From Methylobacterium isbiliense (lineage in GTDB: Bacteria; Pseudomonadota; Alphaproteobacteria; Rhizobiales; Beijerinckiaceae): a stretch of 64,000 nucleotides of DNA. Every line of letters starts with the position of its first letter. Position 1 is the first letter of the stretch. The notes under the pieces are model-generated. The model worked only from the letters and a program-made list of their open reading frames with translations, ran no database searches and was not told where the DNA came from. Below are positions 9,146 to 18,616 of this stretch, in pieces. The DNA lies in the NCBI RefSeq assembly GCF_022179325.1, contig NZ_BPQQ01000002.1, positions 84,332 to 148,331 on the forward strand. Reading direction: 5' to 3'. Made by a program: the position numbers and the translations under genes.

Positions 9146-10531
9146 TCAGTTCCGCGTCAGCAGGTGCGCCAGCAGGGCGCGCAGCTGCGCCGGCTTGATC
9201 GGCTTGTGGATCAGCTCGCAGCCCACCGCCCGCACATGCGCCTCGACCTCCGCGGAATGGTCGGCGGTGGTCACCACGGCCGGGATGTTGCTGGCGTGGA
9301 TCGAGCGCAGCCACGTCACCGTGTCGAGTCCGCAGGCGCCGCCGTCGAGGTGGTAATCGGCGATGATCACATCCGGGACCCAGGTGGAGCCGGGCATCAG
9401 GCGCATCAGGCTCAGGTGGTCGCGGGCCGCGAGCGCGTAGGCGTCCCAGTGCTGAAACAGCCGCGCCAGCGCTTCGAGCGCCCCCCGGTCGTTCTCGATC
9501 ACCGCGATGCGGGCGCCCGTGAGGCTCGTCGGCAGGACGACCGGCTGCACGGGGCGCGGCGCCTCGGGGGCGGCTTGCGGCAGCATCAGGGTGAAGCGGG
9601 AGCCGTGGCCGACCCGCGAGGCGAGCGTCAGGCGATGGCCGAGCGCCTCGGCGGAGCGGCGCACGATCGAGAGGCCGAGGCCGAGCGCGATCTCGCCATC
9701 CACGCTCTCGCGCCCGCCGCGGTGGAACTCCTCGAAGATCAGGTCGCGGTCGGCCTCCGGAATGCCGGCCCCGGAATCGATCACGTCGATGCGCACCCTG
9801 TCCCCGCGGGGGCGCGCCGCCACCAGGACACCGCCGGTCTCGGTGTAGCGGATGGCGTTCGACACGAGGTTCTGCAGGATGCGCTGCAGCAGCAGCAGGT
9901 CGCTCGACACCCAGAGGCCGCCGGGCCGCACCGCGAGCCGCAGGCCCTTGCGGGCGGCGAGCGGGCCGAAGCTCGCCTCGACGCTCGCCATCACGTCCGC
10001 CACCTTGAGGCTGCGGGGCGCCGGCTGGATCAGGCCGGCATCGAGCTTGGAGATGTCGAGGAGCGTCTTGATCAGGTCCTCGATGGTCTGGAGGCCGCGC
10101 TCGACCTGGCCGACGATCGCCTCCGCCTCCCGGCTCACCGCGAGGTCGCCGAGCGCGGAGAGCGAGAGCCGCGCGGCGTTGAGGGGCTGGAGCAGGTCGT
10201 GGCTCGCCGCGGTCAGGAAGCGGGTCTTGGAGCGGTTGGCCCGCTCCGCCTCCTCCTTGGCGGCGGTGAGCGCCTGGTTGGAGCGCTCCAGGCTGCGCAT
10301 CAGCGCGGTGAGTTCCTCGGTGCGCGCCCGAACCTGCCCTTCGAGGGTGATCGCGGTCTGGAACAGCGAGTAGGCGGAGCCACGCTGGTCCATCGACCGC
10401 TCGACCTGCGACATCAGGGCGGCGTTGATGCGCTCCAGCTTGGCGATGCGCCGGTGCAGCGCCTCGGTGTCGTCGCGGGTGTCGGGGGCGGGCGCGCCGT
10501 CGAGCAGGCCGATGCTCATGAACTGGCTCAT
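9146..10531 (-). CDS. Hybrid sensor histidine kinase with C-terminal receiver
   Basis: A 461-residue cytoplasmic kinase with no membrane segment. Residues 20-100 look coiled-coil. The HisKA H-box FLTAASHDLLQPLNAARL places the phospho-His at about 111. The ATPase domain has the N-box NLVSNAIRY (Asn near 225), the G1 motif DSGAGIPEA and the G2 region LGLGLSIV. A receiver domain from about 340 has phospho-acceptor Asp 392 in DVIIADYHLDGG. It lies 10 bases downstream of the FIST gene, so the FIST protein is the probable input module. The LuxR-type regulator at 12397 is a likely output partner. It belongs to the NahK/ErcS'-like group of soluble hybrid kinases, by inference. Confidence 0.9.
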   Translation of the reverse strand: MSQFMSIGLLDGAPAPDTRDDTEALHRRIAKLERINAALMSQVERSMDQRGSAYSLFQTAITLEGQVRARTEELTALMRSLERSNQALTAAKEEAERANRSKTRFLTAASHDLLQPLNAARLSLSALGDLAVSREAEAIVGQVERGLQTIEDLIKTLLDISKLDAGLIQPAPRSLKVADVMASVEASFGPLAARKGLRLAVRPGGLWVSSDLLLLQRILQNLVSNAIRYTETGGVLVAARPRGDRVRIDVIDSGAGIPEADRDLIFEEFHRGGRESVDGEIALGLGLSIVRRSAEALGHRLTLASRVGHGSRFTLMLPQAAPEAPRPVQPVVLPTSLTGARIAVIENDRGALEALARLFQHWDAYALAARDHLSLMRLMPGSTWVPDVIIADYHLDGGACGLDTVTWLRSIHASNIPAVVTTADHSAEVEAHVRAVGCELIHKPIKPAQLRALLAHLLTRN

Positions 10532-10541
10532 GGACCGGGTC

Positions 10542-11702
10542 TCACGGAGCGGCTTGCCGGCCGATCGCGATGCCGGTGAAGGTCTGGTTGAGGTGCATGG
10601 AACGGAACTGCTCGCCGTAGGTCTCGAAGCCCACGACGTTGTAGCGGCGGTAGAGGTCCGAGATGCTGTGGCGGACTTGGTGAAGCTCGGCGTCGAGGCG
10701 CCGCAGCACGCATTCGAAGCCGATGACGAGGTCGAGGCCGCCGAGATTGGCGTCGAGCCGCGCGAGTTCCTCGCGGGTCGCCTCGACGATGTCCTTCTGC
10801 CGCGCCAGCGTCAGCACCACGCCCTCGTCCACCGCACAGTGGAAGCTGAGCGAGCCGTCCGGGTTGAGGTGACGGATCGAGCGGCAGAAATAATCGCCGC
10901 CGATGCGCACCACGAGCGGGTTGGCGGCGAAGTTGGCGGGCGAGAGCGCCTGGAGCGGCAGGCCGAGCGCGCGGGCGTACTCGGCCGCCGCCGGCTCGGC
11001 GTTGAGTTCGCGCACGGCCCGGCTGTCGTGGTCGGTGTCGGTGACGACGAACTTGACCTCGGTCGGCTCGAAATTGTGGTTCTTGAAGATCTCCACCGGG
11101 AAATCGGTCTCGACGAGCAGCAGGACCGCGGCGCGCCGGTGCACCTGTCCGTCGTGGATGAGCGCGGTGTCGCTGAAGGTGAGTTCGTCCCCCGCCGAGC
11201 CGCCGACGAGCGGGATGCCGTCGAGCCCGGTGGCCACCGCCGAGATCACCGTCTCCTCGGAATTGGCCAGCCCGTCGATGAGGGTGATGGCGAAGCGCTG
11301 GCCCCCCTGCCCGATCGCGTCGAGATCCGCGCGCAGCGTCCGGATCGAGGCCGCGGCGCGCTCCGCGTCGAGCTGGCCGATGCGTTCGAGCAGCGCGGTG
11401 GCGATGCGGAACCCCTCCCGCGGGAAGGCCACCGCCACGAGGCCGCGCGCCAGCCCGCCCATCGGGCTGATCTCGCCCGAGGAGGTGCACCCCGAGACGC
11501 GCACGCCCGGGAAGTGCCGGCCGAATGCCTCGGCCAGCGCCTCGACCCCGTAGGTCGGCGAGAAGAAGATGATGAGTTGTGCCACCCGGCCGCATTCGAG
11601 CGCGGAGGCCAGAGCCGCCACCGCCGTCTCCGCCGCGGGCTCGTCGGTCCAGGCCGTCTGAATGCCGCACAGGTGCGAGCACGAACGCGTGCCCTGCGCC
11701 AC
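10542..11702 (-). CDS. FIST-domain signal-sensing protein
   Basis: A 386-residue protein built of FIST N and FIST C domains, which in known cases bind small ligands and feed signal-transduction proteins. The N-domain shows IIFFSPTYGVEAL, the motif SGCTSSGEISP and LVGGSAGDEL. The C-domain includes GGDYFCRSIRHLNPDGSLSF and ends in NQTFTGIAIGR. The GTG at 11702 was chosen for its strong GGGAGAG site 5 bases upstream; longer upstream readings are Pro/Arg-rich. It is the first gene of a two-gene operon with the hybrid histidine kinase. The ligand is unknown; amino acids have been suggested for the family. Confidence 0.88.
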   Translation of the reverse strand: MAQGTRSCSHLCGIQTAWTDEPAAETAVAALASALECGRVAQLIIFFSPTYGVEALAEAFGRHFPGVRVSGCTSSGEISPMGGLARGLVAVAFPREGFRIATALLERIGQLDAERAAASIRTLRADLDAIGQGGQRFAITLIDGLANSEETVISAVATGLDGIPLVGGSAGDELTFSDTALIHDGQVHRRAAVLLLVETDFPVEIFKNHNFEPTEVKFVVTDTDHDSRAVRELNAEPAAAEYARALGLPLQALSPANFAANPLVVRIGGDYFCRSIRHLNPDGSLSFHCAVDEGVVLTLARQKDIVEATREELARLDANLGGLDLVIGFECVLRRLDAELHQVRHSISDLYRRYNVVGFETYGEQFRSMHLNQTFTGIAIGRQAAP

Positions 11703-12396
11703 TGTTTCTCTCCCAGGCCCGGCCGCGCTGCCGGGTGGCCGCATTATGCGGCGCGGGCTGGGTCGTTGCAACGGCAGGGAGGGTGGTGTGCCGGTTAAAG
11801 CAGGGTGCGCAGGCGCAGCCGGTGCGGCAGCTGCGCCTGCGCTGGGGATCGGGGCGACGATCGCCCCCGCGATCGGCGGCCGCACCCGAGAAGGCGCGCC
11901 CGCCAGGATGCCGGCCCCGATCCCGCCTGCTTCGCGGCGACGTTTCCTCCGACCGCTGAGATCACCACGATAGGGCCGAGCGGCGCCCGGCGACTATTGG
12001 ACCAAGGTGCAGAACCTTCCGGGACGTTGCGTCAACCGATCCTTTCATACCAAAGCACACTAGAAGCAGACCTGCCGTCCATGCTAGGCCGTTCACACAG
12101 TCAAGCGGTTCGTATTTACTCACTATTCGTAGATGCCGTCGGGGCGCATCGTCCCGGAACGACAGTCGGGGACGCCGCAGCCTCGACCCGATCCAGCCGG
12201 GCCGTGCGGGATACACCCGCCGGATCCGCATGCGGGGCGATGGGGCACAGGCCAGGAGGCCGCGGCTCCGGCTCCCCCGGCAGCAAAGGGATATCGCAGT
12301 CCGATGGTGGGATTGACCCGTCCGGCCAACCATGTGCTTCCTCATCGCGGGAGGACACCGGACGACACGCCGGCGCCCGTCGCGGAGGGGTCGGAC
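11703..12396. other. 694-bp divergent intergenic region, no gene supported
   Basis: This gap separates the divergent FIST-kinase operon and the response-regulator gene. The half nearer the FIST gene is GC-rich. A less GC-rich pocket runs from about 11980 to 12130 and includes a direct repeat of TTCGTA at 12109-12114 and 12126-12131. Promoters for both directions must lie here, but no convincing -35/-10 pair could be picked. No peptide with a recognisable pattern was found in any frame. It could hold a long leader or regulatory sites for the two-component system. Confidence 0.5.
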
Positions 12397-13059
12397 ATGC
12401 ACCTGATGATCGTCGACGACCACCCGCTGTTCCGAGAAGCCCTGACGAGTGCCGTGCGCCTCGCGTTTCCGGCGGCGGCCGTGGAGGAGGCGGACGGCAT
12501 CGACAGCGCCTGCGCGGCGCTCTCGCGGCTGCGCTCGGTGGATCTCACGCTGCTCGACCTCACCATGCGCGGCGTCAACGGCTTCGACGGCCTCATCGCC
12601 ATCCGCACCCGCTTTCCCCGCATCCCGATCCTGGTGGTCTCCGGCCTCGACGATCCGCGCATCGTGCGCGAGGCGCTGAGCCATGGCGCGGCGGGCTTCG
12701 TGCCCAAGGCCGCCGGCAAGGCCGTGCTGACCCGGGCCATCACCGACGTGCTCAACGGCTCGATCTTCGTGCCCGAGGGCATGGGCGGCCCGGAGGGCGA
12801 AGCGCCCCGCAGCGGCAAACCGCCGATCGCCGAGCGCATCGCCGAACTCACGCCCCAGCAGGTGCGGGTGCTGCTGATGATCCGGCAGGGCAAGCTCAAC
12901 AAGCAGATCGCGCACGAACTCGGCGTCGGCGATTCCACCGTGAAGGCCCACGTCTCCGAGATCCTGCGCAAGCTCGGCGTCATCAGCCGGACCCAGATCG
13001 TCATCGAGACCGCCAACCTCGATTACGAGCACATCCTGTCGGAGCAGAGCTCGGGCTAA
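12397..13059 (+). CDS. LuxR/NarL-family response regulator
   Basis: A 220-residue response regulator. The receiver domain has the acidic pocket MIVDDHPLF, phospho-acceptor Asp 54 in TLLDLTMRG and the switch Lys in VPKAAGK. A LuxR-type HTH spans about residues 145-210 (LTPQQVRVLLMIRQGKLNKQ, then VGDSTVKAHVSEILRKLGV). When phosphorylated it should bind DNA and change transcription. The ATG at 12397 follows GGAGGGG by 7 bases. The hybrid kinase ends in its own receiver, so phosphotransfer to this protein is plausible but not shown. A strong hairpin element begins at the stop codon. Confidence 0.93.
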   Translation: MHLMIVDDHPLFREALTSAVRLAFPAAAVEEADGIDSACAALSRLRSVDLTLLDLTMRGVNGFDGLIAIRTRFPRIPILVVSGLDDPRIVREALSHGAAGFVPKAAGKAVLTRAITDVLNGSIFVPEGMGGPEGEAPRSGKPPIAERIAELTPQQVRVLLMIRQGKLNKQIAHELGVGDSTVKAHVSEILRKLGVISRTQIVIETANLDYEHILSEQSSG

Positions 13060-13162
13060 GCAGATTTCGCAAAAGTGGTCGCCGGTTTTGCGATAAAAAT
13101 CTGCGAAAAAACAAGAACCTAAGCGGACGAAGCGTTGGCTTGCCAACGCAAGTCTGCTTAGG
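13060..13162. repeat. Double-hairpin extragenic palindromic element / terminator
   Basis: Two stacked inverted repeats follow the response-regulator stop codon directly. The first has GCAGATTT (13060-13067) plus CGCAAAA (13068-13074) pairing with TTTTGCG (13086-13092) and AAATCTGC (13097-13104). The second has CCTAAGCGGAC (13118-13128) pairing with GTCTGCTTAGG (13152-13162, one mismatch), enclosing a perfect GCGTTGGC/GCCAACGC hairpin (13132-13149). The element is AT-richer than its surroundings. Elements with an AAGTGG..CCGG centre are common between genes of alphaproteobacteria. It probably also acts as a transcription terminator. Confidence 0.75.
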
Positions 13163-13244
13163 GCCTGCCGGCAGGGCGCAGACGCGCTCGTCTCGCGAGC
13201 CACGACGCCGTCACGTCGCGTGTGCCTTGCCGCCGGATGCCCCG

Positions 13245-14105
13245 CTAAACCCGCACAGCGCTCCGGAAGGCCGCCGACAGGGCCGCGAGGGCTTGGCGCG
13301 GCGGGCCGCCCCTGACCCGCGTGTGGAGCAGGATCGGCAGGCGCGGCAGGGCCGGCAGGCGGAGCCTCGCGCCCACATCGACGACGCCGAGCGGCAGCAT
13401 GCGGGGCGCCAGCGCCGCCACGCCGAGACCGGCCGACACCGCCGCGGCGACGGCCGCGACGCCGCCGCCCACGAAGGCCTCGGTCCAGGGGATGCCGGCC
13501 TCGTCGAGCAGGCGCCCGGCCATGGCGCGCACGCCGCACGGCTCGGCGAGCGTCGCCAGAGGCAGCGGCTCGGTCGCGCGCGGCTGCCAGCCGGGCGCGG
13601 CGAACCACCCAAACCCCTCCTCCGCCAGGACCTCGCCGTCGTCCCGGCCGACATGCAGCCGGGCGATCACCACGTCGAGTTCGCGGCGGTCGAAGCTCTG
13701 CAGCAGGTCGCCCGAGGAGCCGATCCTGATCTCGATGAGAAGCTGCGGGTCCTGCGCGTTCATCCGGGCGATGAGGGCCGGGAGATCGGGTCCGGCGACG
13801 TGGTCGCTGATGCCGATCGCGAGGCGCTGGCGCGTCTCTGCCAGGATGGCGAGGGCGCGGTCATGGGCCTCGACGAGTTCGCGGGCGCGCTCCAGGAAGA
13901 CGGCGCCCTGGGGCGACAGCTGCACGTAGCGCGGCGTGCGGTCGAGCAACCGGCAGCCGAGCCGGTGTTCGAGCCGCTTGACCCGAAGGCTGATCCCGGC
14001 CTGCGTCGTTCCCGTGGCCTCGGCGGCGCGGGTGAAGCTCGCCAGTTCGGCCACGTGAATGAAGGCCCGGACCGCATCGAGGTCGAGAGGAGCCGCAATC
14101 ATCAC
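13245..14105 (-). CDS. LysR-family transcriptional regulator
   Basis: A 286-residue LysR-type regulator. The N-terminal winged HTH is clear (VRAFIHVAELASFTRAAEAT, then TQAGISLRVKRLEHRLG, then LLDRTPRYVQLSPQG). An effector-binding domain follows from about residue 90. It is divergent from the tautomerase gene at 14194, with a dyad in between that is a candidate binding site. LysR regulators usually control the divergent neighbour, so the tautomerase gene is the probable target. The inducer is unknown. Confidence 0.94.
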   Translation of the reverse strand: MMIAAPLDLDAVRAFIHVAELASFTRAAEATGTTQAGISLRVKRLEHRLGCRLLDRTPRYVQLSPQGAVFLERARELVEAHDRALAILAETRQRLAIGISDHVAGPDLPALIARMNAQDPQLLIEIRIGSSGDLLQSFDRRELDVVIARLHVGRDDGEVLAEEGFGWFAAPGWQPRATEPLPLATLAEPCGVRAMAGRLLDEAGIPWTEAFVGGGVAAVAAAVSAGLGVAALAPRMLPLGVVDVGARLRLPALPRLPILLHTRVRGGPPRQALAALSAAFRSAVRV

Positions 14106-14117
14106 GCATCACTATTT

Positions 14118-14133
14118 TTGAAATCAGCTTCAA
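14118..14133. promoter_or_regulatory. Candidate LysR binding dyad
   Basis: The sequence TTGAAATCAGCTTCAA has TTGAA/TTCAA arms in an AT-rich 88-bp gap between a LysR gene and its divergent neighbour, and it fits the T-N11-A rule for LysR sites. The assignment rests on position and symmetry only. Confidence 0.45.
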
Positions 14134-14193
14134 TAGCATATCGAAATGAAGGGGCGCCGTCTACACCGGCGAAGGGCCACAGGGAAACCCGCC

Positions 14194-14574
14194 ATGCCGC
14201 TCACCTTCATCGCAATGCGCGCCGGACAATCCGATGCCTACCGCCAGGCGATCTTCGACGGCCTGTACCGCGCGATGCGCGAGACGTTCAGCGTGCCGGA
14301 CGATGATCAGTTCATGACCATCACGGAGCACGATCCCGCGAATTTCCGCTATGGCGCCACCTACGGCGGTATCGATCGCAGCAGCAACGTGATCTTCGTA
14401 CAGATCAGTGCCATGAACACTCGGACGGTCGAGCAGAAGAAGGCGCTCTACCGTCGGATCGTAGAACTCCTCGGCGAGGATCCCGGCATCCGGCCGGAGG
14501 ACATCCTGATCAATCTCGTGGAGGGCGCCAGGGAGAACTGGTCGCTCGGCCGCGGCCTCGCGCAATACGCCTGA
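14194..14574 (+). CDS. Tautomerase family protein
   Basis: A 126-residue protein of the 4-oxalocrotonate tautomerase superfamily (double-length MSAD/cis-CaaD-like subgroup). The second codon is Pro (MPLTFIAMR); after Met removal this Pro becomes the N-terminal catalytic base of the family. The second half (QISAMNTRTVEQKKALYRRI, then GIRPEDILINLVE) matches the usual fold. The ATG at 14194 is chosen because it exposes the Pro and follows an AGGG site. It is divergent from a LysR gene that probably regulates it. The substrate is unknown; isomerisation of an enol or unsaturated keto acid is likely. Confidence 0.88.
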   Translation: MPLTFIAMRAGQSDAYRQAIFDGLYRAMRETFSVPDDDQFMTITEHDPANFRYGATYGGIDRSSNVIFVQISAMNTRTVEQKKALYRRIVELLGEDPGIRPEDILINLVEGARENWSLGRGLAQYA

Positions 14575-14750
14575 CGCCGGATCGGGGCGGCCCGCCTCGC
14601 CGCGCGTGGCGCCCACCCGCGCCGTCGAACCCGCGGAGTGCAGCGGGCGCCGCATTCGGCGCAGGGAGGTCTAGCCGCAGGTGGAAAGGGACCTACCATT
14701 GCCCCAATACTAACGGCCGCCGTCGCGGCCGATCCCGGGAGCGAGACGCC

Positions 14751-16814
14751 ATGACCGCCATCCGGAATCACGGGCCGTGGGCCCTCGTCGGTGCCCTCGG
14801 TGCCGCCGCCCTCGCCATCGTCGCGACCACCCGCGGCGAGACCGTCAACGCCCTCTGGATCGTCGTCGCGGCGGTCTCGATCTACCTGATCGCCTACCGC
14901 TACTACTCGCTCTACATCGCCCGGCACGTGATGCGGCTCGACCCGAACCGGCCGACGCCGGCGATCCGCCACAACGACGGGCTCGATTACGTCCCCACCG
15001 ACAAGTACGTGCTGTTCGGGCACCATTTCGCGGCGATCGCCGGGGCCGGACCCCTCGTCGGCCCGGTTCTCGCCGCCCAGATGGGCTACCTGCCGGGCCT
15101 GCTCTGGATCCTGGCCGGCGTGGTGCTGGCGGGCGCCGTGCAGGACTTCATGGTGCTGTTCGTCTCGATGCGCCGCGACGGGCGCTCGCTCGGCGAGCTG
15201 ATCCGGGCCGAACTCGGCACGATTCCCGGCATCATCGCGCTGTTCGGCGCCTTCATGATCATGGTGATCATCCTGGCGGTGCTGGCGCTCATCGTCGTCA
15301 AGGCCCTGGCCGAGAGCCCGTGGGGCACCTTCACGGTGATGGCGACCATCCCGATCGCCATGCTGATGGGCGTCTACTCGCGCTGGATCCGGCCGGGCAA
15401 GATCGGCGAGGTGTCGATCCTCGGCTTCGTGCTGCTGATGCTGGGGATCATCTACGGCCAGACGGTCTCGACCGACCCGACCCTGTCGGCGATGTTCACC
15501 TTCACGGGCACGCAGTTGTGCTGGATGCTGATCGGCTACGGCTTCGTCGCCTCGATCCTGCCGGTCTGGCTGCTGCTCGCCCCGCGCGACTACCTGTCGA
15601 CCTTCCTCAAGATCGGCACCATCGTGGGCTTGGCCCTGGGCATCCTCGTGCTCGCCCCGCATCTGCAGATGCCCGCCGTGACGAAGTTCGTGGACGGCAC
15701 CGGCCCGGTCTGGTCGGGCTCCCTCTTCCCATTCCTGTTCATCACCATCGCGTGCGGCGCCGTCTCGGGCTTCCACAGCCTGATCTCGTCGGGCACCACC
15801 CCGAAGCTCATCGACAACGAGGTCAATGCCCGCTTCATCGGCTACGGCGGCATGCTGATGGAGAGCTTCGTCGCCGTGATGGCGCTGGTCTCGGCGAGCG
15901 TGATCGATCCGGGCGTCTACTTCACCATGAACGCGCCCGCGGCCATCGTCGGCACCACCCCCGAGACCGCCGCGGCGGCCGTGACCAGGATGGGCTTCCC
16001 GATCACCCCCGAGGCGATCCAGCAGACCGCCTCGGATGTCGGCGAGCACACCATCATCTCGCGGGCCGGCGGCGCGCCGACGCTCGCGGTCGGCATGGCC
16101 CACATCATCTCGAACGTCGTCGGCGGCAAGGCCATGATGGCGTTCTGGTACCATTTCGCCATTCTGTTCGAGGCCCTGTTCATCCTCACGGCGGTCGATG
16201 CCGGGACCCGGGCGGGCCGCTTCATGCTGCAGGACCTGATCGGCGTGGCGGTGCCGGCCTTCAAGGATACCGCCTCGTGGGGGCCGAGCATCGTGGCGAC
16301 CGCTCTGTGCGTCGGGGCCTGGGGCTTCTTCCTCTATCAGGGCGTCACCGACCCGCTCGGCGGCATCAACACGCTGTGGCCGCTGTTCGGCATCTCGAAC
16401 CAGATGCTCGCCGCCATCGCGCTCACGCTGTGCACGGTGGTGATCTTCAAGATGAAGCGCGAGCGCTACGCCTGGATCACCATCGTGCCGACCCTGTGGC
16501 TGGTGGCCTGCACCCTCACGGCCGGGCTGCAGAAGGTCTTTTCCGCCGATCCCCGCGTCGGCTTCCTGTCGCACGCCGACCGCTACGCGGCGGCGCTGGC
16601 GGAGGGCAAGGTGCTGGCCCCGGCCAAGGACCTCGACCAGATGCGCCAGATCGTGTTCAACGATCGCATCGACGCGGTGCTGGCCGTGCTGTTCGTCGCG
16701 GTCGTGGTGGCGATCGTCGCCTTCGGGGTGAAGTCCTGCCTCACCGCCTATCGCGCCCGGACCTGGACCGCCCTGGAGGCGGATCCCCAGGGCGCCCCGG
16801 CCGCGGCGGAGTGA
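14751..16814 (+). CDS. cstA: CstA family carbon-starvation/pyruvate transporter
   Basis: A 687-residue inner-membrane carrier of the CstA/BtsT family, which imports pyruvate or peptides during nutrient limitation. It has a long series of hydrophobic helices and family motifs such as FGHHFAAIAGAGPLVGPVLA near residue 90, CGAVSGFHSLISSGTTPK in the middle and LFGISNQMLAAIALTLCT near residue 550. The length is typical. An ATG at 14751 follows GGGAGCGAG. The next gene starts 5 bases downstream and encodes the usual small partner. No cAMP-CRP-like site was identified upstream. Confidence 0.95.
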   Translation: MTAIRNHGPWALVGALGAAALAIVATTRGETVNALWIVVAAVSIYLIAYRYYSLYIARHVMRLDPNRPTPAIRHNDGLDYVPTDKYVLFGHHFAAIAGAGPLVGPVLAAQMGYLPGLLWILAGVVLAGAVQDFMVLFVSMRRDGRSLGELIRAELGTIPGIIALFGAFMIMVIILAVLALIVVKALAESPWGTFTVMATIPIAMLMGVYSRWIRPGKIGEVSILGFVLLMLGIIYGQTVSTDPTLSAMFTFTGTQLCWMLIGYGFVASILPVWLLLAPRDYLSTFLKIGTIVGLALGILVLAPHLQMPAVTKFVDGTGPVWSGSLFPFLFITIACGAVSGFHSLISSGTTPKLIDNEVNARFIGYGGMLMESFVAVMALVSASVIDPGVYFTMNAPAAIVGTTPETAAAAVTRMGFPITPEAIQQTASDVGEHTIISRAGGAPTLAVGMAHIISNVVGGKAMMAFWYHFAILFEALFILTAVDAGTRAGRFMLQDLIGVAVPAFKDTASWGPSIVATALCVGAWGFFLYQGVTDPLGGINTLWPLFGISNQMLAAIALTLCTVVIFKMKRERYAWITIVPTLWLVACTLTAGLQKVFSADPRVGFLSHADRYAAALAEGKVLAPAKDLDQMRQIVFNDRIDAVLAVLFVAVVVAIVAFGVKSCLTAYRARTWTALEADPQGAPAAAE

Positions 16815-16819
16815 GCGTC

Positions 16820-17044
16820 ATGGCGCAGCCATCCGAGGCGTTGCGCGAACGCTGGGCGCTCCTCACCAAGTGCGTCTGCGACGGCGCCCGGCTGATGGTG
16901 GGCCAGGGCAATTACGACGTCTACGTCGCGCATGTCCGCAAGACCCACCCGGATCGGGAGCCGATGACCCCGACCGAGTTCTTCCGCGACCGCCAGAACG
17001 CCCGCTTCGGCGTCGGCGGTCGCGGGGGATTCCGCTGCTGCTGA
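16820..17044 (+). CDS. YbdD/YjiX family small protein
   Basis: A 74-residue protein of the YbdD/YjiX family, which is normally encoded right after cstA/btsT and is needed for full transporter activity in enterobacteria. The diagnostic part is GQGNYDVYVAHVRKTHPD followed by MTPTEFFRDRQNARFG. The C-terminus has a Gly/Cys ending (GGRGGFRCC). The ATG at 16820 has GGAG 8 bases upstream inside the end of cstA; a GTG at 16811 overlapping the cstA stop is a weaker option. Translational coupling to cstA is likely. Confidence 0.9.
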   Translation: MAQPSEALRERWALLTKCVCDGARLMVGQGNYDVYVAHVRKTHPDREPMTPTEFFRDRQNARFGVGGRGGFRCC

Positions 17045-17302
17045 GGGCGGCCTCCCTCCGTCGCAGGCGCGTGCGGCGTCCGGTTCATGGCGTGGGCCGG
17101 CGCCGCGCCTTGTCCCGGACGCGCGATGGAGCAGCCGCGGCCGGGTTTTTCGGGGCGCTCGGCGGGTAGAGCCCTCAGGCGGGCCGCAGGCCTGTGCGCA
17201 ATCGCCAACGGCCCTCACTCCCGCACGCGCCTTTCGCATTCGGCCATCGTCGAGGGAGATCCGGCGGTGCTCGCTCTCGCGACCCGCCGAGGAGCCAAAA
17301 CC

Positions 17303-18613
17303 TCACGCGATCCGGGCCAGGATCGGATCGCCGCTGGGCGCCGAGCCCTCCCCGATCCGGTAGGCCGCCTGCACCGCCGCGACGGCGCGCTCCGCCGCGG
17401 CCTCGCTGCGCGCATGCACCGTGGCGAGCGGCTCGCCCGCACCGACCTCGCTGCCGAGACCGGCAAGGTCGGTGAGGCCGACCGCGTGGTCGATCGTGCC
17501 CTGCGGCTTGGTGCGGCCGCCGCCGAGGCCGATCACCGCCAGGCCGATCTCGCGCGTGGCGATGGCGGCGACGCGGCCGGCCCGGGGCGCCGGCACCGGC
17601 CGCCGCACCGGGGCGTCGGGCAGGTGCCGGTCGGCGCGCTCCACCACGTCGGCCGGACCGCCCAGGGCCTCGACCATGCGGCCGAACAGCTCCGCGGCCC
17701 GCCCCGAGGCGAGCGCCGCCTCCAGCCGGGCGGTGGCCGCCGCGTGATCGGGGGCGAGGCCGCCCAGCACCAGCATCTCGGCGCCGAGCGCCAGGGTGAC
17801 GGCGTGGAAGCGCGGCTCGCGCCGGCGGCCGGTGAGATAGTCGAGGGCGTACACGACCTCGACCGCGTTGCCGGCGGCGCTCGCCAGCGGCGCATCCATG
17901 TCGGTGAGGACGGCGCGGGTCGGCAGGCCCGCCCCGTTCGCCACCGTGACGAGGCTCTCGGCGAGCGCCTGCGCCTCCTCGCGCGTGGCCATGAAGGCAC
18001 CGGAGCCGGCCTTGACGTCCATCACCAAGCCGCCGAGGCCGGCGGCGAGCTTCTTCGAGAGGATCGAGGCGGTGATCAGATCGAGCGACTCGACCGTGCC
18101 GGTGACGTCGCGGATCGCGTAGAGCCGCCGGTCGGCCGGGGCGAGGTCCGGCGTCTGGCCGATGATGGCGCAGCCGACATGCCGCATGGCCCGCTGGAAA
18201 TGCGCGACGTCCGGCGCGGTGGCGTAGCCCGGAATGCTGTCAAGCTTGTCGAGGGTGCCGCCGGTATGCCCGAGGCCGCGCCCGGCGATCATCGGCACGA
18301 AGCCGCCGCAGGCCGCCACGAGCGGCGCGAGCGCGAGGCTCACCGTGTCGCCGACGCCCCCCGTCGAGTGCTTGTCGAGGATCGGGCCGGGCAGATCCCA
18401 GGACAGGACCGTGCCGGAGAGCGTCATGGCGCGGGTCAGCGCCACGCGCTCCGGCAGCGACAGGCCGCGCCAGCACACCGCCATGGCGAAGGCCGCCGCC
18501 TGCCCTTCCGTGACGTGGCCCTCCGTGAGCCCGGCGATGAAGCGCTCGATCGCCTCGGGCGGCAGCACCGCCCCCTCGCGCTTGGCCCGAATGATCTCCT
18601 GCGGCAGCAGCAC
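17303..18613 (-). CDS. deoA: Thymidine phosphorylase
   Basis: A 436-residue pyrimidine-nucleoside phosphorylase of the deoA/pdp family, which splits thymidine to thymine and deoxyribose-1-phosphate. The signature [15 protein letters not shown] near residue 85 is followed by [19 protein letters not shown], and the C-terminal domain is complete. The GTG at 18613 lies 3 bases after deoC ends. It is the last gene of the cdd-punA-deoC-deoA operon, whose products pass pentose phosphate to DeoC. No gap or missing domain was seen. Confidence 0.96.
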   Translation of the reverse strand: MLLPQEIIRAKREGAVLPPEAIERFIAGLTEGHVTEGQAAAFAMAVCWRGLSLPERVALTRAMTLSGTVLSWDLPGPILDKHSTGGVGDTVSLALAPLVAACGGFVPMIAGRGLGHTGGTLDKLDSIPGYATAPDVAHFQRAMRHVGCAIIGQTPDLAPADRRLYAIRDVTGTVESLDLITASILSKKLAAGLGGLVMDVKAGSGAFMATREEAQALAESLVTVANGAGLPTRAVLTDMDAPLASAAGNAVEVVYALDYLTGRRREPRFHAVTLALGAEMLVLGGLAPDHAAATARLEAALASGRAAELFGRMVEALGGPADVVERADRHLPDAPVRRPVPAPRAGRVAAIATREIGLAVIGLGGGRTKPQGTIDHAVGLTDLAGLGSEVGAGEPLATVHARSEAAAERAVAAVQAAYRIGEGSAPSGDPILARIA

Positions 18614-18616
18614 GCC

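Noticed and set aside
11962-12130. AT-richer pocket with a frame on the minus strand, first suspected as an insertion-sequence remnant
   Set aside because: No terminal inverted repeats, target duplication or transposase motif was seen; treated as regulatory intergenic DNA.
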